From NCBI GenBank assembly GCA_964410945.1, contig CAYPJE010000005.1, positions 62,001 through 126,000 of the forward strand: a stretch of DNA of 64,000 nt, written 5' to 3'. The position numbers were made by a program, and so were the translations under genes. This document shows, one piece after another, positions 10,601-17,631 of the stretch. The notes beneath the pieces were generated by a model. It did not search any database and was not told the DNA's origin. It saw nothing but the letters and a program-made list of their open reading frames with translations. How positions within the stretch are numbered: the first letter of the stretch is position 1; each line of letters opens with the position of its first letter. The DNA comes from CAYPJE01 sp964410945. Its GTDB lineage: Bacteria > Fidelibacterota > Marinisomatia > Marinisomatales > TCS56.

Positions 10601-11611
10601 GGCGATCAGCTCGGAATCATCGATCTGCCAGTCAACCGCCGGATCAAGGGCGCCATCGCCATCCATATCGACCCACATGGAAACTTCAGCAGTTGATTGG
10701 CCTTCAGAGAAAATAATTGTAATAACAGCCTCGCCGCCCTGTTCAACCGTATCGGCATCGGCGCCGTTGACCAGGACATCGATCCCAGCCGGATCAGGTT
10801 CATCCACAAAGGAAGTGGAACCATCAGGTTGGAATTTGTAATCGAATTCAATCCACGTACTGTCCGCTGTTACAGCTGTTATTTCCATGACAGCATAACT
10901 AAGGGTCGTCCGGCAATAAATTTCAAATACATTGCCAACATCGAAGTAGCTTGGATTGTCACCATTATGGTTTTCTTCATCCCAGCCGGGCTTATTCACA
11001 TAAAACCAAGCACAAGTATCAATTGTTGCGATTGTACTGTCGGATGACAATAGATGAAGCTGACTGGGAGAGCTGGAGATTCGGGGACACCCTCCGGGAT
11101 CGTAATAATAAGGTGTACCAATCATGTACGAACCATTATTCTCGAAAAACATTATATCAATTGTACGATCGGAGGTCAAAGTATCAGTATTATTACTTAC
11201 CTCACCAGTCCCAAAAGTGAAATAGGCTGAATCACAGTTGGTCCGGTTCAACCGGCCGCTGCCGGTAACCAAAGAAGATGTTTCCACCAATGCCCTGGAT
11301 GCAACCTGGGAGCCAACCATGCCGAAGGGGTTGGATATATTATCAATTGTTATTCCCCGTGGCTCCTTGTGCTGCTGGCGGTGCCGGGGCTGTTCACGAA
11401 GCTGAACCCGCTCGCTTAGTTTCAGGGCATCCATTTCCTTTTTAATAGCCATTTCCGTGTGCCGCTCACGGATCTGCTGGAGTTTGGAAACGTCTACATT
11501 GGCGGGATTATCGGAATTATCAGTCGCAAGCAGGAGTGTGCTGAGTAAGAATACTGATATGATTAATGACAGGGCAAATGTCCAGGGAGATTTGATAAGA
11601 TTGCGCGTCAT
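7610..11611 (-). CDS. Large secreted protein with repeated carboxypeptidase-regulatory-like domains and a type IX C-terminal sorting domain
   Basis: 1333 residues. An N-terminal signal peptide (hydrophobic stretch about residues 10-30) is followed by a basic, Gln-rich segment. The middle contains at least seven beta-sandwich repeats of the CarboxypepD_reg type, each opening with a phrase such as SGTVY, EGYIY or RGQVL and a later DEYGNY/DEDGYF element. A fibronectin-III-like segment follows near residues 1160-1240. The last 80 residues are a type A sorting domain (YPNPFNPSTTIEF, then GVYLLQM). That tail is known to direct proteins through the type IX system to the surface. The protein is very acidic and rich in Trp, Tyr and Asp. 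I chose ATG 11611 (GAGGG 5 bases upstream) over a GTG at 11623. The ligand or substrate is unknown. Confidence 0.9.
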   Translation of the reverse strand: MTRNLIKSPWTFALSLIISVFLLSTLLLATDNSDNPANVDVSKLQQIRERHTEMAIKKEMDALKLSERVQLREQPRHRQQHKEPRGITIDNISNPFGMVGSQVASRALVETSSLVTGSGRLNRTNCDSAYFTFGTGEVSNNTDTLTSDRTIDIMFFENNGSYMIGTPYYYDPGGCPRISSSPSQLHLLSSDSTIATIDTCAWFYVNKPGWDEENHNGDNPSYFDVGNVFEIYCRTTLSYAVMEITAVTADSTWIEFDYKFQPDGSTSFVDEPDPAGIDVLVNGADADTVEQGGEAVITIIFSEGQSTAEVSMWVDMDGDGALDPAVDWQIDDSELIADGDMEDEDGLVNGEYVITFGGPDDDEGPMRVANLNLLLQAVDAGGSDVGSLYIDPIGSAYSVSGSVSPVYANIIIGGWLSDTEDADSWMTVTDTSGNYQLMLPDYGTYDIGAFDFINVTDGMYADTMYKDLLVDGNLADPYNFTFLEPTSAVEGYVYEYSADPTRFAPVPVPGVDVWAEKTDEYCEHGEGGDKSATTDEYGYYIIGLNEGQHRVGLDGDDLIPDYLVPHDQCLYIADMDTAVMNFDVLVTDNTISGTVYMGDGYGSYAPYGGILVGAWSEAGWTEAETDEYGNYELRVSSLLDEYCGYSIDIWDRDELPPGTVILNHPWCVPSDSAGVDIYMEVYPGGVEGYITNAVTGDTLTWHDNVWIDVWNDYDFHAGTGPDEDGYFFLPLPPGNYAINAGGEGYWFTEPQPLIVTDQMIWMDFALSPEVSGVEGYIYDNDGYPITDMAWVDIWNNDYWMSTGVNQDGYYHMGIPNGTYKIQAMAEGFYPSEIDSITILDDFIWRDFYLDPASLDGTISGTVYDEVLRSGIPDVEVYLGSEFYGDMTYTDEYGNYHFNVPYGVYNMYVTKEGYSDDWADNLIVNSQTPDLYHDFYIRSISLDAVIRGQVLDRETQTPVGGSEVNAWNWYFHDYTYTGPDGYFMIDVPADTIWMDAWAHGYYWSETYMFVTHPGDTLDVFIEIDKLQSGPPHLFMVKDVFPDQGGWVELGWEPGQPDDGWHLTGYSIWRMNDWGMPAYTGITVPPRGMDQYFAFAPTKNDSSAMTEMNHSYWNEFLVTAHYLTDWGTMIYDDSNWMGGYSIDNLFPGIPFNPVANFVNDGAAVDLAWDPVTDEDLEYYSVYRGEVSGFTPTEPFAFTTDTKFFDDGIVSGTSYYYLLTATDQNGNESDFSVEVEASAVGIGDENMIPDSYALAQNYPNPFNPSTTIEFALPEAGLVTVKVYNLLGEEVATLVNDSREAGIHSVTWNAGQQASGVYLLQMRSGTYSQTRKLMLMK

Positions 11612-11650
11612 TACGGCCCTCACTGGTTAGGTTACAGAATTGTTCCTCTC

Positions 11651-11680
11651 ATAATAACTGTCTGAAGTTACTTTTTCCAA
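11651..11680 (-). promoter_or_regulatory. Candidate promoter for the sorted repeat protein
   Basis: On the minus strand TTGGAA (11675-11680) and TATTAT (11651-11656) are separated by 18 bases, about 40 bases before the ATG at 11611. Confidence 0.35.
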
Positions 11681-11784
11681 CCGCTAATTACTGTGATAGC
11701 AGTCACTTAAAACAAGTATTAGTAACTAATTTAAATAAGGTACACGTTATAAGTGATAAAGCGCAATAAAATATTAATAAATCG

Positions 11785-13155
11785 CTAGACAGTCTTTATT
11801 TTTTGAGCCGCTTTTCTAAACTCAATTCTGAGCCAGGTCAGTGAGACGGATACCGACACCATGACCGATATCACAAAAGAATACCAGACCCATTCGATTG
11901 GTTTATCCATAATGAAGACAAAGATGGATGCCAGCGGTGCCGATACCAGTAAAATCCTGATCGACGTAATTATCAGCATCGGAGTACCTTTACCCAATCC
12001 CTGCAAGGCCCGTCCGCAGGTTATGCCAATCGCTATCAGGGGATAGATAAATACAATAATCCGTAGATAGGTTATGGCAATCGATCTTATATCGGGATCC
12101 GGCGTGAAACCGGTAATAACCAGTGGAGCTGAAATATAGATCAGTGCGGCACCGATTATTGTTATGCCTACGGCCCGGGATATACCGTATTTGATTATAT
12201 AGCGCACTTTGCCAATGTCACCAGCCCCGTAAAACATCCCGACCAGGGTAACCAACCCGGTGGCAATGGCCATGATTGGCAGGAAGATCAGCATTTCAAG
12301 CCGGCCGGCAACCTGATAGGCCGCCACCGCAGAGGATGAAAAATAGACCAGAATCCGGTTGAACACCGAACCGCCAAAACTCATAATCAGCATGGAAGCC
12401 GAGGCCGGAATTCCAATGGCCAGCACATCCTTCAGGATTGGTTTACTGGGAATGAAATCGCGGGGATTGAACGTAATAAATGAACGCTTCTTTATCAGTA
12501 TAATATATAACATTACCAGCAGAACCAGTAACTGGGATATGACGGTGGCTATAGCGGCACCCCGCAAACCCTGATTGAGCCCGAAGATAAATACCGGATC
12601 GAGAATTATATTCAGGATCGTCCCCGCCGCACCTACATACATAGGCATCTTCATATCACCTTCGCCGGCCATGATGGCACGGATAGTTCCGGATAAAATG
12701 ATGAAGGGCAGACCGATAGAAATGACTTTTAAATAAGACCAGGCCAGATCATAAAGTTCCGGCGGTGTACCAATAATACTCAGAATATGATTTCCCCACA
12801 ATCCGGCTGCACCACCTAAGACAACACTCATAACCAATCCCATCACCACGCCGTGCAGGGCCGTATTGTCGGCATTGATCTTATCATCGGCCCCGATGAA
12901 GCGGGCAATCACGGCTGTTATTCCGGAACCAATTCCCTGGGTCAATCCCATAACGAAAAAGAACAGCGGCATATTGAAGGCTACCGCCGCCAGGGCATCA
13001 GGGCTGACCCGCCCGATAAAAATCATATCGGTGATATTATAGATCATATGGATACTCATGCCACCCAAAATCGGGATAGCCAGGGTCCAGAGGGCCCGGG
13101 ACGGATTTTCCATAAACCGGTCTTTACGGGACTGGGCTGATTGTGGCGCGTTCAT
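11785..13155 (-). CDS. MATE family efflux transporter
   Basis: 456 residues, the normal length for the family, with about twelve hydrophobic helices. The N-terminal half has ALWTLAIPILGGMSIHMIYNI and DMIFIGRVSPDALAAVAF, and the second half repeats the pattern, as in Na+/drug antiporters of the NorM/DinF group. It would export cationic drugs or metabolites across the inner membrane. It is monocistronic or loosely linked to its neighbours: the sorted repeat gene starts 173 bases downstream, and the zinc-ribbon gene ends 73 bases upstream. The start at 13155 has no strong ribosome site. Substrate unknown. Confidence 0.93.
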   Translation of the reverse strand: MNAPQSAQSRKDRFMENPSRALWTLAIPILGGMSIHMIYNITDMIFIGRVSPDALAAVAFNMPLFFFVMGLTQGIGSGITAVIARFIGADDKINADNTALHGVVMGLVMSVVLGGAAGLWGNHILSIIGTPPELYDLAWSYLKVISIGLPFIILSGTIRAIMAGEGDMKMPMYVGAAGTILNIILDPVFIFGLNQGLRGAAIATVISQLLVLLVMLYIILIKKRSFITFNPRDFIPSKPILKDVLAIGIPASASMLIMSFGGSVFNRILVYFSSSAVAAYQVAGRLEMLIFLPIMAIATGLVTLVGMFYGAGDIGKVRYIIKYGISRAVGITIIGAALIYISAPLVITGFTPDPDIRSIAITYLRIIVFIYPLIAIGITCGRALQGLGKGTPMLIITSIRILLVSAPLASIFVFIMDKPIEWVWYSFVISVMVSVSVSLTWLRIEFRKAAQKIKTV

Positions 13156-13228
13156 GGGCGCGGAACGTACAGTGAATTACAATCCATTCAAAGCAATTAA
13201 TTAAATCTGCGACCGCAGAAAATCATGC

Positions 13229-13438
13229 TCATGAGAAGCCTGACGATGATGAGCAACCACCACTGGAAAACGTACTGGTTCCACCTCCTGATCCAATCGA
13301 AGGCGCCGATAACAGGCGCTGGGAATCGTTGGCTTTGCAGTTGGGGCAGGTAATATTCTCATCGCTGGCCTGGCTTGAAAAAACCAGTTCTTCAAATTTA
13401 TGTCCGCAATTCCGACACTGATAATCAAACATCGGCAT
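13229..13438 (-). CDS. FmdB-type zinc ribbon protein
   Basis: 69 residues with the FmdB/CxxC-CxxC-SSSS pattern: MPMFDYQCRNCGHKFE, then CPNC near residue 35, ending in a Ser/Gly/Cys-rich tail (GGGTSTFSSGGCSSSSGF). The four cysteines should bind one zinc. Members of this family are small putative regulators and their role is not settled. AAGGA lies 8-9 bases before the ATG. It sits 64 bases downstream of the sigma-factor operon and may be its last gene. Confidence 0.85.
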   Translation of the reverse strand: MPMFDYQCRNCGHKFEELVFSSQASDENITCPNCKANDSQRLLSAPSIGSGGGTSTFSSGGCSSSSGFS

Positions 13439-13502
13439 TTCAGGAATCCTTTTCTATTTCTGTTTCTAAATTTTCCTCAGACTGAGGAGGATAGGGCACC
13501 CC

Positions 13503-13592
13503 TCATGTGGGCACCCCGGCCTTGGGTAAAATGTAACGGTTCAACACGGTCCAACCGGCCAACACGGCAATGAAAACCAGAAGATCAATCAT
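13503..13592 (-). CDS. 29-residue single-pass membrane peptide
   Basis: A short ORF that standard length cut-offs miss. It encodes MIDLLVFIAVLAGWTVLNRY followed by ILPKAGVPT, giving one transmembrane helix and a short polar tail. Its ATG overlaps the TGA of the DUF302 gene in an ATGA junction, the same type of coupling used at other junctions of this operon. That makes translation likely even though there is no homology I recognise. It may be a small subunit or anchor for the neighbouring membrane protein. Function unknown. Confidence 0.6.
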   Translation of the reverse strand: MIDLLVFIAVLAGWTVLNRYILPKAGVPT

Positions 13593-13975
13593 AATGAATC
13601 CAAGGCTGCTTTTAAATGATTATTGACCTGACGGGCGGTATCCTGCATCCCATCCTGTCCGGTCAAGGATAATAATTTCTCTGAGTCGATTGCTGCTACG
13701 GTCACTGATTTATCATCATTTTCCCAAAATATCACATTGCATGGTAACAACAATCCAATATTCAAATCATCATGCAATGCTGAATAGGCAATAGGCGGAT
13801 TGCAGGCTCCCAGGATAATATAGCGACGAAAATCCTTATCCAGTTTGGCTTTCACCGTTGCTGCTACATCGATCTCGGTTATTACACCGAATCCTCTGTT
13901 CATCAATGCATCACGAATACTCTCATTGACAGTATTGAAATCTTTATCGACGGTTCTACTGTAGCCGTAATTCAT
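13589..13975 (-). CDS. DUF302 domain protein
   Basis: 128 residues matching the DUF302 fold: an N-terminal YGYSRTV..DFN strand, GFGVITEIDVAATVKAKL, the conserved YIILGACNPPIAYSAL, then LLPCNVIFWENDD. The family occurs beside thioredoxin, rhodanese and sulfur or redox genes and may bind a ligand through the ACNP/PCN cysteines (C58-region and C80-region). No signal peptide is seen. Its ATG overlaps the stop of the DUF6132-like gene (ATGA), and its stop overlaps the 29-residue peptide gene. Confidence 0.88.
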   Translation of the reverse strand: MNYGYSRTVDKDFNTVNESIRDALMNRGFGVITEIDVAATVKAKLDKDFRRYIILGACNPPIAYSALHDDLNIGLLLPCNVIFWENDDKSVTVAAIDSEKLLSLTGQDGMQDTARQVNNHLKAALDSL

Positions 13976-14187
13976 TTTTTACTTTCGCGTTTGGAGGGAA
14001 AAGTGAATATCAATCCCATCACAGCGCCGTAAAGGGTGCTGTTAACCGGATTACTGGTAATGGCGCAGGTACCGGTTCGGCAACCGATAAAGTAAAAATA
14101 GGCAAAACCCAGAATACTGCCACCAGTCAAGCCAGCCAATAGTTTGACCCAGGGTATTGATTTCCAAAGGTTAATAATTTTTTCCAT
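13972..14187 (-). CDS. Small membrane protein (DUF6132-like)
   Basis: 71 residues with two hydrophobic helices (about residues 15-33 and 50-63) joined by a loop with two cysteines, FIGCRTGTCAITSNP. This layout matches small membrane proteins annotated as DUF6132 or YtfE-associated. The loop cysteines could form a disulfide or take part in thiol chemistry on the periplasmic side. The true ATG at 14187 shares a base with the preceding TGA (TGATG); a TTG one codon earlier is less likely. Confidence 0.75.
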   Translation of the reverse strand: MEKIINLWKSIPWVKLLAGLTGGSILGFAYFYFIGCRTGTCAITSNPVNSTLYGAVMGLIFTFPSKRESKK

Positions 14188-14399
14188 CAATCAGTTTTGT
14201 TTTGGGCCGCTACTATCCGATTCAAATCAGCCATGATTTCATCCAGGTTATCGATGTGCTTTGATTCTGCCAATTCACCAAGTGTTCCCCATAATGGTTC
14301 CCCACAGGCAATGCAGACCAGATTCCGTTCCGCCAGAGGCCGGACCAGAAAAGGATATTCCCGAATCAGGTCCTCAATCAATATCCCGGGCGTGATCAT
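14187..14399 (-). CDS. DUF1858 redox-disulfide domain protein
   Basis: 70 residues. It has the DUF1858 (hybrid-cluster-protein-associated redox disulfide) layout: ITPGILIEDLIREYP, then the two-cysteine motif CIACGEPLWGTLGELAE around residues 29-45. The CxxC pair probably cycles between thiol and disulfide. It is tightly coupled to the anti-sigma gene (TGATG overlap), suggesting that the sigma-factor pair controls, or is controlled by, thiol redox state. Confidence 0.85.
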   Translation of the reverse strand: MITPGILIEDLIREYPFLVRPLAERNLVCIACGEPLWGTLGELAESKHIDNLDEIMADLNRIVAAQNKTD

Positions 14400-14644
14400 C
14401 AGTCCAGCTTCAGCATTTTAAACAAGCGGTCGGAAACATCATCCGGAACGGTATTATCGGTTTCCGTCACCCGGTAAAGCTTAATCGTCTGTTTCACACT
14501 GTCTACATATATTTTGCAGTCCGGGCAATCTTTCATATGCTCAGCCACTTCGGCTACGATTTCGGAATCGAAATCACTGCCCAGTTGTTCTTCAATTTTA
14601 TCGATCATATCATCATCATGATCATGGTTATGTTCATGCTTCAT
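14399..14644 (-). CDS. Zinc-finger anti-sigma factor
   Basis: 81 residues. A His/Asp-rich start (MKHEHNHDHDDD) leads into an anti-sigma-type motif with H...CPDC (HMKDCPDCKIYVDSVKQTI), similar to ZAS-domain proteins that hold ECF sigma factors inactive. It lacks a membrane helix, so it is a soluble cytoplasmic regulator. The ATG at 14644 overlaps the sigma-factor stop (ATGA) with GGGAG upstream, which fixes the start. The HxH-rich head could bind metal. Its redox or zinc sensing is inferred from the family. Confidence 0.85.
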   Translation of the reverse strand: MKHEHNHDHDDDMIDKIEEQLGSDFDSEIVAEVAEHMKDCPDCKIYVDSVKQTIKLYRVTETDNTVPDDVSDRLFKMLKLD

Positions 14645-15243
14645 CTTGTTTCTCCCACACATTTCAGATGATGAGCCAGCTTATCGCGTAAAAACAGTCG
14701 GGCCCGCATTAAGCGGACTTTTACATTCGCCTCGGAAATTTCCAGAACATCGGCCGCTTCTTTGGTCGACAGGTTTTCCAGGTCACGGAGGACGAACACT
14801 GCCCGGTAATTTTCCGGTAAATCTTCCATAGCTACCGATAGACAGTTCCTGAATTGATCATCACTCACCTTTTCTTCCAGGTGATCAGGCCATTCCCTCA
14901 ACTGGGATCCGCGCAAAGCTTCGAAATTGGGTTCATGAATCGATACCTCAGTTTCGATCCGCTTCTTCTCCCGCAATTTCCCGAGGGCGATATTCGTGGC
15001 AATCCGGTACAACCAGGTATAGAGTGACGATTTGCCGGAAAACTGGTCCAGTTTGTGGAGCATAGTGATGAATGTTTCCTGCAAAACATCTTCCGCATCC
15101 TCCTCATTACGCATTATCCGCAAACCAAGATTATATATCCGGCTCGTGTGGCTTCGGACAAGTTCGGTCTGGGCTGATCGATCTCCGGCCAGGGCTAATT
15201 GGATGGTTTCTTTTTCATTAATCATCTCAGAAATTACGCTCAT
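14641..15243 (-). CDS. ECF-type RNA polymerase sigma factor
   Basis: About 200 residues with the two ECF regions. Region 2 shows YNLGLRIMRNEEDAEDVLQETF and LYTWLYRIATNIALGKLR, and region 4 shows LPENYRAVFVLRDLENLSTKEAADVL followed by the recognition helix SEANVKVRLMRARLFLRDKL. It directs RNA polymerase to a small regulon. The next gene is its anti-sigma factor, overlapped ATGA. GGAAGG lies 9 bases before the ATG at 15243; a GTG one codon earlier is also possible. The thioredoxin gene is 34 bases upstream and may be in the same transcript. Confidence 0.94.
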   Translation of the reverse strand: MSVISEMINEKETIQLALAGDRSAQTELVRSHTSRIYNLGLRIMRNEEDAEDVLQETFITMLHKLDQFSGKSSLYTWLYRIATNIALGKLREKKRIETEVSIHEPNFEALRGSQLREWPDHLEEKVSDDQFRNCLSVAMEDLPENYRAVFVLRDLENLSTKEAADVLEISEANVKVRLMRARLFLRDKLAHHLKCVGETR

Positions 15244-15277
15244 CACAGCTTACCTTCCACCTCCTGCCAGGGATTGA

Positions 15278-15625
15278 CTAAGCCTGGGCGGTACCACTGA
15301 TATGATATTTAATCTTATCTTCCAGATGACTTTTGGGAACCGCACCTACTATCCGATCCACTTCCTGGCCGTTGCGCAAGAAAAGTATCGTAGGAATACC
15401 GGAAACACCTAATTGGGAAGCCATCAGGTTCTCATCGGCATTTAATTTCCCGATTTTCACCAGTCCATGATAATCATTGGCTAATTCATCGACAATCGGA
15501 CCAATGACACGGCAGGGAGCACACCAGGGAGCCCATACATCAACAACCACCAGATCGGTTGACCTGGTTACCTCCTGTTCCCAATTTGCATCAGAATATT
15601 TTATTAAAGCATATTTGTCATTCAT
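15278..15625 (-). CDS. trxA: Thioredoxin
   Basis: 115 residues with the thioredoxin fold. The active site is WAPWCAPCR (C35 and C38); it is WCAPC rather than the common WCGPC, which may alter redox potential. VSGIPTILFLRNGQEVDRIVGAVPK supplies the cis-proline and C-terminal beta strands. There is no signal peptide, so it is cytoplasmic, reducing disulfides in proteins such as peroxiredoxin. It precedes the sigma / anti-sigma / DUF1858 / DUF302 operon on the same strand, consistent with a thiol-stress role. Confidence 0.95.
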   Translation of the reverse strand: MNDKYALIKYSDANWEQEVTRSTDLVVVDVWAPWCAPCRVIGPIVDELANDYHGLVKIGKLNADENLMASQLGVSGIPTILFLRNGQEVDRIVGAVPKSHLEDKIKYHISGTAQA

Positions 15626-15696
15626 TTCAGTACTTCTATTTTTGCTATTTTTGATGACGACAAATCAGGAAGGTTACAGATAAAAATGAAATGAAA

Positions 15697-16593
15697 TTAT
15701 ACCATGGTCTCCAGACGGTCCTGGTATATCAATCCCAGAATGATGGATCGCTGTTTTGAATTCGCATCATCCGAACGTGACACCATCAGGATCGGCCGCC
15801 TGGCTCCCATGACTACACCACCGATCCGGCCTCCCCCCACCAGCCGCAGAACCTTGATGGCAACATTGCTGGCCGTGGCATGGGGCATGACCAGAATATC
15901 AGTATCACCACTGATAGTACTGGTAAAACCTTTCATTTCGGCTGCCTCCCGGGACAGGGCAATATCGATTGAAATGGGTCCCTCCACTATCTCCCGACCA
16001 CGGAAATGCTCCACTACCTCCGCCGCCCGTATCGTGGAAGTGATCTTGGGATTGACTTCTTCAATCAAGGCGATCATTGCTGTTTTGGGTCGTTCGGTAC
16101 CCAGAGTACGCACCAGATGAATGGCGTTGGTTGTAATGGCCTTGAGCGTCTCCGCATCTGGACGGAGGTTGATACCACCATCAGAGATGAAGAGCAGCTT
16201 ATGATAACCCGGTGTTTCAACAGCCATTACATGGCTGAAACGCTGGTTGCCGCGAATGCCGGACCGGCGGCTGAGTGCGGCACTGACCAGAACAGCCGTA
16301 TTTATACGGCCTTTCATAAGCAGAGCCTCCTGATTATCCCGAACCATAGCCACAGCCGTGGCGGCAATCTCTTCCTCGGCACAGTCGATAATATCCCAAT
16401 CCGGGATATCGTGTTCGGAACAACAAGGTTTGATTTGCTCCCGACTGCCCACCAGAATCGGTTCCACCAGACCCATAGCAGCTGTTTCCGCCAGGGCCTG
16501 AAGAATTGATACATCATCCGCACCGGCCACAACAATGGTCCGTTTCTTTGTATCCAGCGCCGCCTGCTCGAGAGATTGCCAATTTTTTATCAT
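15697..16593 (-). CDS. ptb: Phosphate butyryltransferase
   Basis: 298 residues of the phosphate acetyl/butyryltransferase family. Visible blocks are KGRINTAVLVSAAL, FISDGGINLRPD, GPISIDIALSREAAE and LVMPHATASNVAIKVLRLVGG. It swaps CoA for phosphate on butyryl-CoA or a branched acyl-CoA. It follows buk directly (two codons between the buk stop and the ATG at 16593), giving the standard ptb/buk pair that makes ATP from acyl-CoA. The chain length accepted cannot be read from the sequence. Confidence 0.93.
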   Translation of the reverse strand: MIKNWQSLEQAALDTKKRTIVVAGADDVSILQALAETAAMGLVEPILVGSREQIKPCCSEHDIPDWDIIDCAEEEIAATAVAMVRDNQEALLMKGRINTAVLVSAALSRRSGIRGNQRFSHVMAVETPGYHKLLFISDGGINLRPDAETLKAITTNAIHLVRTLGTERPKTAMIALIEEVNPKITSTIRAAEVVEHFRGREIVEGPISIDIALSREAAEMKGFTSTISGDTDILVMPHATASNVAIKVLRLVGGGRIGGVVMGARRPILMVSRSDDANSKQRSIILGLIYQDRLETMV

Positions 16594-16596
16594 CAA

Positions 16597-17616
16597 TCAG
16601 CCATAAGTTTTTTCTATTTCAATTCCATCCAGCACCCGCCAGGCCCCCTGGGCCAGAGCTTCCATCTCCAGGCTTCCCGGGTATACAAGCACTGCTGGGA
16701 AATTACTGAAGCGGCCAGTAATGCCGGAAACGATTCGCTGCGAATTTGCTAATCCTCCGGTCAGAATAAGGCCATCAAACCTGGAACCCAATGCCGCTGC
16801 CATGGACCCGATTTCCTTGGAAATCTGGTAAAGCATAGCATCCATCACCAGTGCGGCCTCCTCATCACCGGCACTTATCCGTTTCTCAATAATCTCCAAA
16901 TCATCTGTGCCCAGGTAGCCCATCAGGCCACATTTTTTTGACAGTATCTGCTCCACCTGCTCCCGTGGATGCTTATAGGCCAGGTCAAGTATTCCACGTA
17001 GTGGCAGGCTCCCGGCTCGCTGGGGTGAAAACGGTCCCTGTCCCAGCAGGGCATCATTGATATCAACAATTTTTCCATCAGCAACGGCCGCCACTGAAAT
17101 ACCGCCACCCAGATGGGCAACAACCCAGCGGCTATTTTCAAACTCCAGATTTTGCTCATGGCAAGCCTGGCGAACCACCGCCCTGATATTCAGCATATGC
17201 CCCCGGCAGATCCGCTTGATTCCCGGCAGGCCGGAAATCTCAGCCACCGGATCAAACTCATCCGCGGTGACCGGATCGACAATATAAGCCGGAATGTCCA
17301 TTTTTAGAGCAATTTGGGCAGCAATTGGAGCACCCAGATTCGAGGCATGTTTTCCATGCTGATTCTTGGATAATTCATTTACCATGACCTTGTTGATCCG
17401 GTAAACGCCCCCTGGCAATGGCCGTAACAATCCCCCGCGGGCCGCTACCGCCACAAGATCATTATCGTCAATGGCCGTACCCAGAAGGAGGACGATTTCA
17501 TCCGCGGATAAATCATGATGTTCAACCTTAACCTGTGCTAATTCGGAACTACGTGAATAAACACCAAGCTTCCAGGAGGTAGATCCCGGATTTATTACCA
17601 GTACTGCTTCAGCCAT
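16597..17616 (-). CDS. buk: Butyrate kinase
   Basis: 339 residues of the acetokinase family. The N-terminal phosphate loop is VINPGSTSWKLGVY. Later blocks include AARGGLLRPLPGGVYRIN, VVAHLGGGISVAA, AGSLPLRG and LTGGLANSQ. It uses butyryl- or branched acyl-phosphate to phosphorylate ADP. It lies 15 bases after the HD-GYP gene and directly before ptb, so all three may share a transcript. Confidence 0.95.
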   Translation of the reverse strand: MAEAVLVINPGSTSWKLGVYSRSSELAQVKVEHHDLSADEIVLLLGTAIDDNDLVAVAARGGLLRPLPGGVYRINKVMVNELSKNQHGKHASNLGAPIAAQIALKMDIPAYIVDPVTADEFDPVAEISGLPGIKRICRGHMLNIRAVVRQACHEQNLEFENSRWVVAHLGGGISVAAVADGKIVDINDALLGQGPFSPQRAGSLPLRGILDLAYKHPREQVEQILSKKCGLMGYLGTDDLEIIEKRISAGDEEAALVMDAMLYQISKEIGSMAAALGSRFDGLILTGGLANSQRIVSGITGRFSNFPAVLVYPGSLEMEALAQGAWRVLDGIEIEKTYG

Positions 17617-17631
17617 AATCCCGACTTGGAA

